64,000 bases of DNA from Kriegella sp965368185 (lineage in GTDB: Bacteria > Bacteroidota > Bacteroidia > Flavobacteriales > Flavobacteriaceae): NCBI GenBank assembly GCA_965368185.1, contig CBDULZ010000011.1:15175-79174 (forward strand), written 5' to 3'. This document shows positions 54,800 through 63,753 of this stretch, one piece after another (within the stretch, counting starts at the first letter, position 1; the number at the start of each line of letters is the position of its first letter). Made by a program: the position numbers and the translations under genes. The notes under the pieces were generated by a model that saw only the letters and a list, made by a program, of their open reading frames with translations, was not told the DNA's origin and made no database searches.

Positions 54800-56533
54800 T
54801 TATTTTAATCGAATATCGGAAACCGAGGCCCCGGAAGGAACCATTGGGAAAACATTATCTTCCTTTTCAACCGCTACTTCCAAGAAATACGCATCTTTTG
54901 ATGCTATCATCTCCGCAATGGTTGCCTTAAGCTCTGAACGTTGGCTGACTTTTTTTGCTTTTATGTGATAGCCTTCGGCAATCTTAACAAAATCAGGATT
55001 GGTCATAACCGTGGATGCATACCTGCTTTCAAAAAACAATTCTTGCCACTGACGTACCATACCCAAATGGTCATTGTTCAATACCACTATTTTAACCGGG
55101 GTTTTATTTTGAAAGATGGTACCCAATTCTTGTATTGTCATTTGATAGCCACCGTCACCGATAATGGCCACAACTTCACGATCCATAGCTCCCATTTTGG
55201 CGCCAATGGCCGCTGGTAATGCAAAACCCATTGTGCCCAGTCCGCCAGAGGTAACATTACTCTTGCTCTGTTTGAACTTTGCATATCGGCAGGCAATCAT
55301 CTGATGTTGCCCAACATCGGTAACAATGACCGCTTTGTGCCCCGAGGCAATATTGATTTCTTCAATAACTTCGCCCATGGTCAAACCTTCTTTGGTCGGG
55401 TGGATATCACGCTGAATGACCGTATCGAACTCCTCTTGGTATTTTTTCTTGAATTCGTTGTGCCAGGCCTCATGTTTGTTTTCATTGACTAAAGGAAGCA
55501 ACAAGTCCAAAGTTTCCTTCGCATTGCCTAAAACAGCTACATCTGCCTTTACGTTCTTATTGATTTCGGCAGGGTCTATATCAAAATGAATAACTTTTGC
55601 CTGTTTGGCGTAGGTATCGAGGTTTCCCGTCACACGATCGTCAAAACGCATTCCTATGGCCACCAACAGATCACATTCGTTGGTTAATATATTGGGGCCA
55701 TAATTACCGTGCATGCCTACCATTCCTACATTTAGCGGATGGTCGGTATCCATAGCCGAAAGACCTAGGATAGTCCAAGCCGCTGGAATTCCTGCTTTTT
55801 CGACCAATGCTTTTAACTGCGATTCGGCCTCACCCAATATCACCCCTTGGCCAAAAATGATATATGGCTTTTTTGCGGCGTTTATCAAGTCTGCAGCAGC
55901 TTCAATAGCCTTTATTTCGGGTCTAGGAACCGGATTATAACTGCGTACGCCCGTACATTTCTCGTAGCTGAATTCAAATTCTTCGATTTGGGCATTTTTG
56001 GTTATATCTATAAGTACTGGTCCTGGGCGACCCGACCTTGCAATATAAAATGCCTTAGCCACAATTTCAGGAATTTCAGATGCCTTGGTTATCTGATAGT
56101 TCCATTTGGTAACAGGGGTGGAAATTCCGATAATATCAGTTTCCTGAAATGCATCAGAACCCAATAGATGTCTTGCCACCTGACCTGTGATACATACCAT
56201 TGGGGTTGAATCGATTTGCGCATCAGCTAACCCGGTTACCAAATTTGTGGCTCCGGGACCTGAAGTTGCCATTGCTACCCCAACTTTTCCAGTAACACGG
56301 GCAAACCCCTGCGCAGCATGAGTTGCTCCCTGTTCGTGTCGTGTAAGAATATGTGTCAGACGATCTTGAAACTTATACAGTTCATCATAAATGGGCATAA
56401 TCGCCCCACCCGGATAACCGTAAACCAAATCAACACCTTCTGCCAATAAACAATGGATTATCGCCTCTGCCCCACTTATTTTTACAGTGGTCTTTTTCGC
56501 CGCTGCCTTCTTTTTCTCTTTTATTGTTTCCAT
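54800..56533 (-). CDS. ilvB: Acetolactate synthase large subunit
   Basis: 577 residues from the ATG at 56533, which is preceded by AAGG. A TTG at 56548 in the same frame is less likely. Thiamine diphosphate enzyme: GYPGGAIMPIYDEL at the start, the activating glutamate in LTRHEQGATHAAQG, FAD-binding middle domain, and the cofactor/metal segment GDGGYQM...NND near the C terminus. The lysine-rich leader (KEKKKAAAKK) is unusual but could be a flexible extension. It lies 97 nt after ilvD. Confidence 0.96.
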   Translation of the reverse strand: METIKEKKKAAAKKTTVKISGAEAIIHCLLAEGVDLVYGYPGGAIMPIYDELYKFQDRLTHILTRHEQGATHAAQGFARVTGKVGVAMATSGPGATNLVTGLADAQIDSTPMVCITGQVARHLLGSDAFQETDIIGISTPVTKWNYQITKASEIPEIVAKAFYIARSGRPGPVLIDITKNAQIEEFEFSYEKCTGVRSYNPVPRPEIKAIEAAADLINAAKKPYIIFGQGVILGEAESQLKALVEKAGIPAAWTILGLSAMDTDHPLNVGMVGMHGNYGPNILTNECDLLVAIGMRFDDRVTGNLDTYAKQAKVIHFDIDPAEINKNVKADVAVLGNAKETLDLLLPLVNENKHEAWHNEFKKKYQEEFDTVIQRDIHPTKEGLTMGEVIEEINIASGHKAVIVTDVGQHQMIACRYAKFKQSKSNVTSGGLGTMGFALPAAIGAKMGAMDREVVAIIGDGGYQMTIQELGTIFQNKTPVKIVVLNNDHLGMVRQWQELFFESRYASTVMTNPDFVKIAEGYHIKAKKVSQRSELKATIAEMIASKDAYFLEVAVEKEDNVFPMVPSGASVSDIRLK

Positions 56534-56630
56534 AACCTTATCACCCAAATTTCCTCAAATCCGAAATTTCTATAGGTCAATTAAATTAGACTCCAAAATT
56601 TATATCGGCCCTAAAAAGGCCTATTTTTCA

Positions 56631-58307
56631 TTAAAATTCATCTGTAACACAACCTTGAGCCGCCGATGATACAGATCGCGCATATTTATACAGCACACCC
56701 TTCTTAAATTTTAACTCTGGTGCGACCCATGACTCTTTACGTTTTGCGAGCACTTCATCAGAAACGGCAACATTAATTGCATTTGTTTCCGCATCAATTG
56801 TGATAATATCACCATCTTCGACCAAAGCAATGTTTCCACCATCTTGTGCTTCTGGGGAAATATGGCCAACCACAAAACCATGTGTGCCTCCTGAAAAACG
56901 GCCATCGGTAATCAACGCTACATCTTTACCCAATCCTGCTCCCATAATTGCAGCTGTTGGCTTAAGCATTTCGGGCATACCGGGTCCGCCCTTTGGTCCC
57001 TCGTACCGAATGACAACTACATCACCCTTTTTGACTAACCCTGTACGTATGCCATCATTGGCATCATATTCACTATTAAACACCTTGGCAGTTCCTTTAA
57101 ACACCAAACCCTCTTTCCCTGTAATTTTAGCAACAGAACCATTCTCGGCCAAATTTCCGTAAAGCATTCGTAAATGACCTGTAGCCTTAATGGGGTTTTC
57201 CAATGAATGGACAACATCTTGGCCTTCCTGCAAACTAGGAACACCAGCTAAATTCTCAGCTAACGTTTTTCCGGTAACTGTTAGGCAATCGCCATGCAAC
57301 AATCCCTTTTCCAATAAATACTTTAATACCGCAGGAGTGCCACCAATACGATGTACATCTTCCATTAAATATTTACCACTAGGTTTTAAATCTGCTATAA
57401 AAGGTGTGGTATCACTAATATGTTGAAAATCCTGTAATGTAAAATCAATATCCGCAGCGCGCGCTATAGCCAAGAAGTGAAGTACGGCATTTGTTGATCC
57501 TCCCATTATGGTAACCAAACGAATCGCATTTTCCAACGATTTTCTGGTTACAATATCCAATGGCTTAATATCATTCTCCAGTAGATGAAACATTTGTTTC
57601 CCTGCAGCAATACATTCTTGCTTTTTATCATCGCTAATGGCGGGGTTTGAAGAATTGTACGGCAAGGCCATTCCTAAGGCTTCGATAGCCGAGGCCATTG
57701 TATTTGCCGTATACATACCTCCACAGGCACCTGCTCCCGGAATGGATTTTTTGATAATACAACCAAACTCTTCTTCTTCCATGGTTCCCGCGACTTTCTC
57801 TCCCCAGGCCTCGAAAGCGGAAACAATATCCAATTTTCTATCGTTGTGGCATCCTGAAGCAATAGTACCACCATAAACAAGTATAGATGGTCGATTTAAA
57901 CGTATCATTGCCATCAGCGCTCCTGGCATATTTTTATCGCAGCCGACAACAGTAACCAAACCATCATAAGACATCCCCTGAACCACAGTTTCCATAGAAT
58001 CTGCAATTATATCACGAGAGGGTAATGAAAAACGCATTCCCGGGGTTCCCATAGAAATACCATCACTGACCCCTATAGTATTAAAGATCAAACCTACGGA
58101 CTCATTCGAGTTAACACCGGCTTTAACTTCTTTCGCCAAATCGTTCAAATGCATGTTACAGGGGTTACCTTCGTAACCTGTACTTGCGATACCTACTATT
58201 GGTTTCTCAAAATCTTCATCTTTAAAGCCAATACCATAAAGCATGGCCTGAGCGGCTGGTTGTGTAGGGTCTTGGGTAACGTTCTTACTGTATTTATTAA
58301 GTTCCAT
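56631..58307 (-). CDS. ilvD: Dihydroxy-acid dehydratase
   Basis: 558 residues. Iron-sulfur cysteines in NPCNMH, GCDKNMPGALMA and GACGGMYTANTM, and C-terminal GRFSGGTHGFVVGHISPEA. It dehydrates dihydroxy acids to 2-oxo acids for valine and isoleucine. First gene of the leftward ilv operon, with a -7 box 50 nt upstream. Confidence 0.97.
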   Translation of the reverse strand: MELNKYSKNVTQDPTQPAAQAMLYGIGFKDEDFEKPIVGIASTGYEGNPCNMHLNDLAKEVKAGVNSNESVGLIFNTIGVSDGISMGTPGMRFSLPSRDIIADSMETVVQGMSYDGLVTVVGCDKNMPGALMAMIRLNRPSILVYGGTIASGCHNDRKLDIVSAFEAWGEKVAGTMEEEEFGCIIKKSIPGAGACGGMYTANTMASAIEALGMALPYNSSNPAISDDKKQECIAAGKQMFHLLENDIKPLDIVTRKSLENAIRLVTIMGGSTNAVLHFLAIARAADIDFTLQDFQHISDTTPFIADLKPSGKYLMEDVHRIGGTPAVLKYLLEKGLLHGDCLTVTGKTLAENLAGVPSLQEGQDVVHSLENPIKATGHLRMLYGNLAENGSVAKITGKEGLVFKGTAKVFNSEYDANDGIRTGLVKKGDVVVIRYEGPKGGPGMPEMLKPTAAIMGAGLGKDVALITDGRFSGGTHGFVVGHISPEAQDGGNIALVEDGDIITIDAETNAINVAVSDEVLAKRKESWVAPELKFKKGVLYKYARSVSSAAQGCVTDEF

Positions 58308-58694
58308 TAAAGAAAATCTTGCTAGTTTTAAATTTTATTGTGCGTAATCAATTAGTCAAAGATAAATCTTTATAAATCCTTATGACTATTACATTTAGCT
58401 CCAATTTAAATCCAATTAGAAAAATATTTGTGTATTATATTGATTATCAATTATATAAGGTTCTTATTTTATCATATTCAATAGGATTTTAGGCACGGCA
58501 TAAAGGACAATTATATAGGCATATTATATTTTTTTGCAGATGGAACTTGATGAACTGGTCTTGAGAACGCACGATAACTTATTTTCGCAAACCAGGTCAA
58601 TCACCAAAATAGCAAATTGGTCGGAGATTCCCTGATGCCATCCGTCATATACGTGACCCAGCTAAATAATAAAATTAGGGGCTAGGTTGCATCT
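58308..58694. other. Intergenic region between ilvD and pxpC, with a possible gene remnant
   Basis: 387 nt. The left end holds the ilvD promoter. At 58540-58635 on the plus strand is a 31-codon open frame (MELDELVLRTHD at the start). A one-base shift near its stop would extend it by DAIRHIRDPAK to a TAA. This could be a decayed gene end. I recognise no family. The rest is AT-rich with no feature. Confidence 0.3.
58357..58371 (-). promoter_or_regulatory. ilvD promoter with overlapping palindrome
   Basis: Perfect -7 box TATCTTTG (minus strand, 58357-58364), 49 nt before the ilvD ATG. The inverted repeat AAAGAT-AA-ATCTTT (58358-58371) overlaps it. No long leader with a branched-chain-rich peptide is visible, so control by attenuation seems unlikely. 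Confidence 0.5.
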
Positions 58695-59534
58695 TTATAT
58701 TAACTTAAAAGAAACTGCATCCCCGAACTTCTTTTGCGCGAGAATAGAAATTGCCCTATCAGTAAGTTGCAGGACCCTGGGATACCCTCCCGTGGTCTGA
58801 CCATCTTTCATCAAGATGATCAATTTCCCTGATGGTGTTAATTGAACGGTACCGGGTATTGTGGCTGACGTCAACATCGAAACTTCATGACCTTCTATTT
58901 TCTCTTCAATCTGGTAGGCCATTCGATCATTTTGATTTGAAATGGTGAAATCTTTGAAAAATAATTCCTCTAGCTGTCTATCCGTTAAAATAGGAAATTC
59001 AGGTCCCTGGGTCATGGTCAAAACCGATTCGCTCAAAAACGAGTCGACTTTTAGTTCAGGTGTCTTAGGTTTAAACGATTCGCATACGGTATAATCAACG
59101 CTGCTGCCATCATCTAAATGATTTTTCGGGGTTATCGGCAAATAAAAAGATTGGCTTCCCAAAATTTTCGGGGTTTTAAAACCACCTTTGACCCCTAAAT
59201 AACTACGGAAACCTTTTTCTAATTTTCCGTAAGAGAGAATATCCCCTTTTTCAATTTTATACACTTTATAATCTTGAATTGGTTCATTGTTCAGGGTTAC
59301 CGATAATTGAGCACCTCCAAGACATATATAGGTTCTCTTTTCAAACTGCAAAGTTGGTCCCGTCATTGTAGTTTCAAGAACCGCAGCGTTGACCTCGTTT
59401 TCAAGGAGTAAATTAATTTTGGAGGCCGAAAAGGTATCCATAAACCCGGACACGGGAACACCTTTGTTTAAATAACCATACCTTCCACCGTCTTGTATGG
59501 TCGTGAAAAACCCGGATTTCAGAACTTTAAGCAT
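58695..59534 (-). CDS. pxpC: 5-oxoprolinase subunit C
   Basis: 279 residues of the KipA/PxpC (biotin-dependent carboxyltransferase-like) family: LKSGFFTTIQDGGRYGYLNKGVPVSG at the start, YLGVKGGF in the middle, and MKDGQTTGGYPRVLQLTD near the end. With PxpA and PxpB it hydrolyses 5-oxoproline to glutamate with ATP. Slightly shorter than many homologues but complete. Overlaps pxpB by 8 nt. Confidence 0.95.
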   Translation of the reverse strand: MLKVLKSGFFTTIQDGGRYGYLNKGVPVSGFMDTFSASKINLLLENEVNAAVLETTMTGPTLQFEKRTYICLGGAQLSVTLNNEPIQDYKVYKIEKGDILSYGKLEKGFRSYLGVKGGFKTPKILGSQSFYLPITPKNHLDDGSSVDYTVCESFKPKTPELKVDSFLSESVLTMTQGPEFPILTDRQLEELFFKDFTISNQNDRMAYQIEEKIEGHEVSMLTSATIPGTVQLTPSGKLIILMKDGQTTGGYPRVLQLTDRAISILAQKKFGDAVSFKLI

Positions 59535-60264
59535 CCCACTTTGCCTTTTCCAATTTATAAATACCTACTTCCCCTTCAATTTTATGTAAATCGTATTCAG
59601 CCCGTTCAATAGAGTAGAACTGTACTTTGTCGCCAATATTTACGAAACAGGGTGTTTCTTTTGAAGCATCGAACATAGGCACCGAGCAGTTGCCAATAAT
59701 GTTCCACCCACCTGGTGATGTTTGAGGATATATTCCCGTTTGCTTGCCGGCCAAACCGACGGCTCCCTTCTTTACTTTGGGTCGGGGCTGTGCTTTTCTG
59801 GGCACTTCCAGCACTTCCGGTAAACCACCCAAGTACATGAAGCCCGGTAAAAACCCGATTCCATAAACGGTATATGGAGATTTAGTGTGCAAAGCAATAA
59901 TGTTTTCGATACTCATATCTAAAATACCTGAAATTTCCTTTAAGTCGATCCCAAAATCCAAATCATAGCAGACAGGCAATTTCCACAAGTACTTTTGGGG
60001 GAGGCCCGCCTCTCCCTTATCATTATACCAGTCACGTAGCTTCTGACTAAAAGCGTCAAAATCAATAGGGTCCTTTCGATAAAGAAGCGCTAGTGAATTA
60101 TAGGCCGGTATCATTTCCCAAAGGCTGTCATCCAAGCAGTTTGTTCTTAAATGCTTCATGAACAAAAGTATGTCGTCTAGAATGACTTCCTCTACTTTAT
60201 TCGGCCATTCAACCAGTACCGCGTGAACCCCATAGGGTCGTATTGAAATAGAATAGTTACTCAC
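59527..60264 (-). CDS. pxpB: 5-oxoprolinase subunit B
   Basis: 245 residues of the KipI/PxpB family, with HTKSPYTVYGIGFLPGFMYLGGL and SPGGWNIIGNC. The start codon is GTG at 60264, overlapping the pxpA stop in a GTGA arrangement, which implies translational coupling. Confidence 0.95.
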   Translation of the reverse strand: MSNYSISIRPYGVHAVLVEWPNKVEEVILDDILLFMKHLRTNCLDDSLWEMIPAYNSLALLYRKDPIDFDAFSQKLRDWYNDKGEAGLPQKYLWKLPVCYDLDFGIDLKEISGILDMSIENIIALHTKSPYTVYGIGFLPGFMYLGGLPEVLEVPRKAQPRPKVKKGAVGLAGKQTGIYPQTSPGGWNIIGNCSVPMFDASKETPCFVNIGDKVQFYSIERAEYDLHKIEGEVGIYKLEKAKWDA

Positions 60265-61004
60265 TTTTGTATTTTAATGTTGTGTTTGGGTAATTCGCGG
60301 TCAAGATACACTAATATTCGTAAAGTGGAAGGTGAATCGCCATGAATACAGTAGGTGTCGGCACATATTTTCACTTCGACATCGTCAATGGTCTTTACCT
60401 TTGAATGTCTTTCCATTAATATAAGGTGTTCCAATACCTTTTGGGGATCTTGAATCAATGCCTTCGGTTGCGATCGTGCTACCAAACTTAAATCTGAATG
60501 ATAATTACGGTCGGCAAAAGCCTCATATTTTAAATGAAAACCAAGTTTTGTGGCCTGTGCGGCTATTGTACTTCCATAAGGCACATATAGAAAGCTATCG
60601 TCTTTATATTGTTCTATAGCGGATAAAAAGGTGGAAGCTAATCTGGAATTTTTGGCAATATCGTTGTACAGCGCTCCGTGGGCCTTTATATGATGCAATG
60701 CTACTCCTTCTTTGTCAAGAATGTTTTCTAACCCCTTTACTTGATCTTGAACACTTTTAATAAGCGCTTCAGGAGCGATGTTCATAGTGATTCTCCCAAA
60801 ATTAACCCTATCAGGATATGACGGATGTGCCCCTATTTTTATTTTATGTCCTTTCGCCAACCATACCACTTTTTGCATTGAGACTACATCCCCCGCATGT
60901 GCACCACAAGCAATACTACAGGAAGATATATACTGGAATAATTGATTTTCATTATCCAGACCTTCACCAACATCACAATTTATGTCAATGTTTCCAAAAC
61001 TCAT
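60261..61004 (-). CDS. pxpA: 5-oxoprolinase subunit A (LamB/YcsF)
   Basis: 247 residues. The LamB/YcsF signature is clear: DINCDVGEG, then CSIACGAHAGD, KIGAHPSYPD and HIKAHGALYN. First gene of the pxpABC operon. Together they recycle pyroglutamate formed from glutamine and peptide ends. No transporter gene is attached here. Confidence 0.95.
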   Translation of the reverse strand: MSFGNIDINCDVGEGLDNENQLFQYISSCSIACGAHAGDVVSMQKVVWLAKGHKIKIGAHPSYPDRVNFGRITMNIAPEALIKSVQDQVKGLENILDKEGVALHHIKAHGALYNDIAKNSRLASTFLSAIEQYKDDSFLYVPYGSTIAAQATKLGFHLKYEAFADRNYHSDLSLVARSQPKALIQDPQKVLEHLILMERHSKVKTIDDVEVKICADTYCIHGDSPSTLRILVYLDRELPKHNIKIQK

Positions 61005-61314
61005 TTATGAATATATTTATGGCATGCCAGCAATTCACTTTAATTCAAAAACCTTAGCCGTAGTGGCCTAAAAATGCACTACGTTCATACTTCCTAAAAT
61101 CAACGGATGGCTACGCAATAGTATAAATATAATGGCAATCATCGAAATCAAGCCATCTTTTTAAACTTCCTACACCACACTTTTAACATTTAAAATTGCC
61201 GTTTATCTAAAAATTTGTCGTTCGTCTAAAAGTGGTATGTCGTACAACGATTTAATATACTATTCCCAAAACTACAGGGTTATAATAGTCCCAAATCAAA
61301 TATTAATTTATAAA

Positions 61315-61758
61315 ATGACCTGTTTAGAATGTACCAAAGAACTCAGTTACCTTGACCATAAAAATGCTATTGATTCATTAGGTCTTGAACTGTGTACAAA
61401 TCATCTTAAAAGGATGGAAAAGTTGATGAAAAACAAAGGCACCCCTCTTGAAGCCATTCAGTTATATTACGGTCTGAAAGAAGAAGGTGTTAATGCCATG
61501 TTGGAGTGGTGGGACGGAAAAAAGTCTGTAGACATTGCAATATCAAGGGTAAAACTGAACATAGAGATAGATGCAACCTATGAAATGATGACGCATGAAC
61601 AGGCCATCAACGACCTCGAGGAAACAATGCATTCTTTTAAAAATGGTTTCACAACCATCCGAATTCCGCATGTATTGATACAGCATTATCTAAAGGATAC
61701 CGTTACCAACGTTATTGGAATAATGGACGGGCTCAAAGCGAATATCAAAGTAATTTAA
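61315..61758 (+). CDS. Small protein with CxxC-X20-CxxH motif, unknown function
   Basis: 147 residues from the ATG at 61315. An upstream ATG at 61237 would add 26 residues of uncharacteristic leader. The N terminus MTCLECTKELSYLD starts a possible zinc site: C3, C6, C27 and H30. The rest is helical and acidic, with no membrane segment. I do not recognise the family. It is 10 nt upstream of the membrane protein gene and probably cotranscribed with it. Confidence 0.65.
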   Translation: MTCLECTKELSYLDHKNAIDSLGLELCTNHLKRMEKLMKNKGTPLEAIQLYYGLKEEGVNAMLEWWDGKKSVDIAISRVKLNIEIDATYEMMTHEQAINDLEETMHSFKNGFTTIRIPHVLIQHYLKDTVTNVIGIMDGLKANIKVI

Positions 61759-61768
61759 ATATACACCC

Positions 61769-62332
61769 ATGGCTGCACAAGATAAAATCTTAAAGATACC
61801 GCTCAGAGTTTCAATGACCCTTCTTCTAATGGGAATGTTGGCTCAGATACTCGATTGGCCCCATGCCAATAAATTACTGTTGGTATGCTTTATCGCCGTC
61901 GGGGTCTTATACACTATTCGCTATTGGAAAAAATCGACAAAAAAATTTATCGACCATGTAAAGGTCACTTTAGTGGTCTTTTGGTCGGTTAATGGTATTT
62001 CTACTATTTTGGGCTTTCAATACACTGTTTTCTTTCAAGTGGTCATTGGCATTACCTTTCTTATCTGGTTTATTCTAGAGGGTACGGCTTATTTTTTGGA
62101 CGAAGACCGAAAGTCAAAAAATAGCCGTCCGCAAATATTATGGAATATTGCAATGGTAGTCGGAACACTATCTATTATAATAGGCAGTCTTCTAAGCATG
62201 CTCGACTGGCAATTCTCCCTACCCCTGCTTGTTTTTGGTATTCTAACCGTTGCCGTATATATTCTAAAAGATGTATTTATTGTAACTAAATTGGAGAACG
62301 ATGACCAAAATAACGAGGAATTTCAGTTATAA
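61769..62332 (+). CDS. Multi-pass membrane protein, GldL-like appearance
   Basis: 187 residues with about six hydrophobic segments (near 13-30, 36-50, 64-82, 87-104, 123-141 and 147-165) and an acidic tail. Opening DKILKIPLRVSMTLLLMGMLAQILDWPHA is of a kind seen in small Flavobacteriia membrane proteins, some annotated as GldL-related. No function can be assigned. It ends 74 nt before the convergent AAA+ gene. Confidence 0.6.
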   Translation: MAAQDKILKIPLRVSMTLLLMGMLAQILDWPHANKLLLVCFIAVGVLYTIRYWKKSTKKFIDHVKVTLVVFWSVNGISTILGFQYTVFFQVVIGITFLIWFILEGTAYFLDEDRKSKNSRPQILWNIAMVVGTLSIIIGSLLSMLDWQFSLPLLVFGILTVAVYILKDVFIVTKLENDDQNNEEFQL

Positions 62333-62406
62333 AATGCAAGAGTTGTTTTGTCAAATTTCACAAGATTTCAAATCCGGTCTTGATCATAGGTCCATCTGAA
62401 GTAGCA

Positions 62407-63753
62407 TCAAATAGTAGATGTTTTCCCTTCTTTCAGAAGTTCTTTCTTTATTCCTTCCAAGACATACGATTGTTGTATCTCTTTATTTTTGGCCGCAATA
62501 GTCTTCAAGCATGCATATTGAACGATGTTGACAATATTGGCCCCTGTCACCGCATACTTCTTGGCCAGATCTTCAAGGTCAATCGATTTCTCCAAAGTCA
62601 CTTTTCTGGGAAAATTGTTCTCCCATAAGCGAAGGCGTTCCTTATAACTCGGTAGCTCAAATTCAATAATCGATTGAAATCTTCTTGTAAAGGCCGTATC
62701 GATATTATTCTTAAAGTTGGATGCTAAAATCACCAGCCCAGGATGCGCCTCTATGCGCTGTAATAAATAGGAAACTTCTTGATTGGCATATTTGTCGTGA
62801 GCGTCGCGAACATTGGTGCGCTTGCCGAAAATAGCATCTGCCTCATCAAAAAACAAAATCCAATTTTTGTTAGTGGCTTTATCGAAGAGACTGGAAAGAT
62901 TTTTTTCCGTCTCTCCGATATACTTGGAAACGACCACTGAAAGGTCGATGCGATACACGTCTTTGCCGGTATACTTTCCTAAAAGACTTGCCGTCAAGGT
63001 TTTTCCGGTACCAGGAGGACCGAAGAACATGACCCTAAATCCTGGTTTTATCTTGTCTTTCATGTTCCAATCATTCAACAGCACATCATTGTATTTTAAC
63101 CAGATCTCCAACTCTTTTATTTCATCAAGCGTCCGTTGGTTTAAAATAAGGTCGTCCCAATTCAACCCTGTTTCGATGGGACTAGCGGGGAAATTTGGTC
63201 CCAAATGTGGTTTTATTACGATTCCCGTGGTCAACTTCGCAACATACTCCTCATCCATTTGAAGCTTGCCACTCATAAGCGGTTCTCCTTTTGGAACGGA
63301 TTCCAGATATAGTATGCCATTCTTGAAAAGATCGGACTTCGTGGTCATCAATTCCAAATATTCCAATCTTTTCTCCACGTCGTTTCCGACCAAAAGATAT
63401 AATGCGGTTTCTCCTGTTGGAAGAATTCCCCGATGGTTTTTTCCTTTAGTTCCCCCAAATTCTGGGAAGTCCCCGCCTTTGGGCAAAAATTCTGCCACCA
63501 CTCTACTTAAAGCATTCGGACATACATGGGGTACCAAAGAAAGCAATACCAATAGGGTCTCATCGTTCGTCAGCTTCTTTTCATTGATGAATTTTGCTAA
63601 ATGCGATTGGTTTTTCGCTAAGTCAAGCTCAGGAACACCCAACGGTTGTTGGGTCAATTCTTTGGCCAGTCGATAAGCCAACCATTTTTCCAAATAATGG
63701 AACAGCTGTGCAATCGAAGTGTTGTTTTTATTATTGGTTGCGGTATCGCTCAT
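62407..63753 (-). CDS. AAA+ ATPase, eCIS (Afp15)-like
   Basis: 448 residues. The N-terminal half (about 1-230) is family-specific. The AAA+ module has Walker A FFGPPGTGKT (243-252), Walker B WILFFDEAD (298-306), and arginine finger candidates R357/R358. This arrangement matches the ATPases at the end of extracellular contractile injection system operons (Afp15 type) in Bacteroidota, thought to act in assembly or release of the particle. It overlaps the muramidase gene by 23 nt. The rest of such an operon would lie past the right edge. Confidence 0.78.
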   Translation of the reverse strand: MSDTATNNKNNTSIAQLFHYLEKWLAYRLAKELTQQPLGVPELDLAKNQSHLAKFINEKKLTNDETLLVLLSLVPHVCPNALSRVVAEFLPKGGDFPEFGGTKGKNHRGILPTGETALYLLVGNDVEKRLEYLELMTTKSDLFKNGILYLESVPKGEPLMSGKLQMDEEYVAKLTTGIVIKPHLGPNFPASPIETGLNWDDLILNQRTLDEIKELEIWLKYNDVLLNDWNMKDKIKPGFRVMFFGPPGTGKTLTASLLGKYTGKDVYRIDLSVVVSKYIGETEKNLSSLFDKATNKNWILFFDEADAIFGKRTNVRDAHDKYANQEVSYLLQRIEAHPGLVILASNFKNNIDTAFTRRFQSIIEFELPSYKERLRLWENNFPRKVTLEKSIDLEDLAKKYAVTGANIVNIVQYACLKTIAAKNKEIQQSYVLEGIKKELLKEGKTSTI

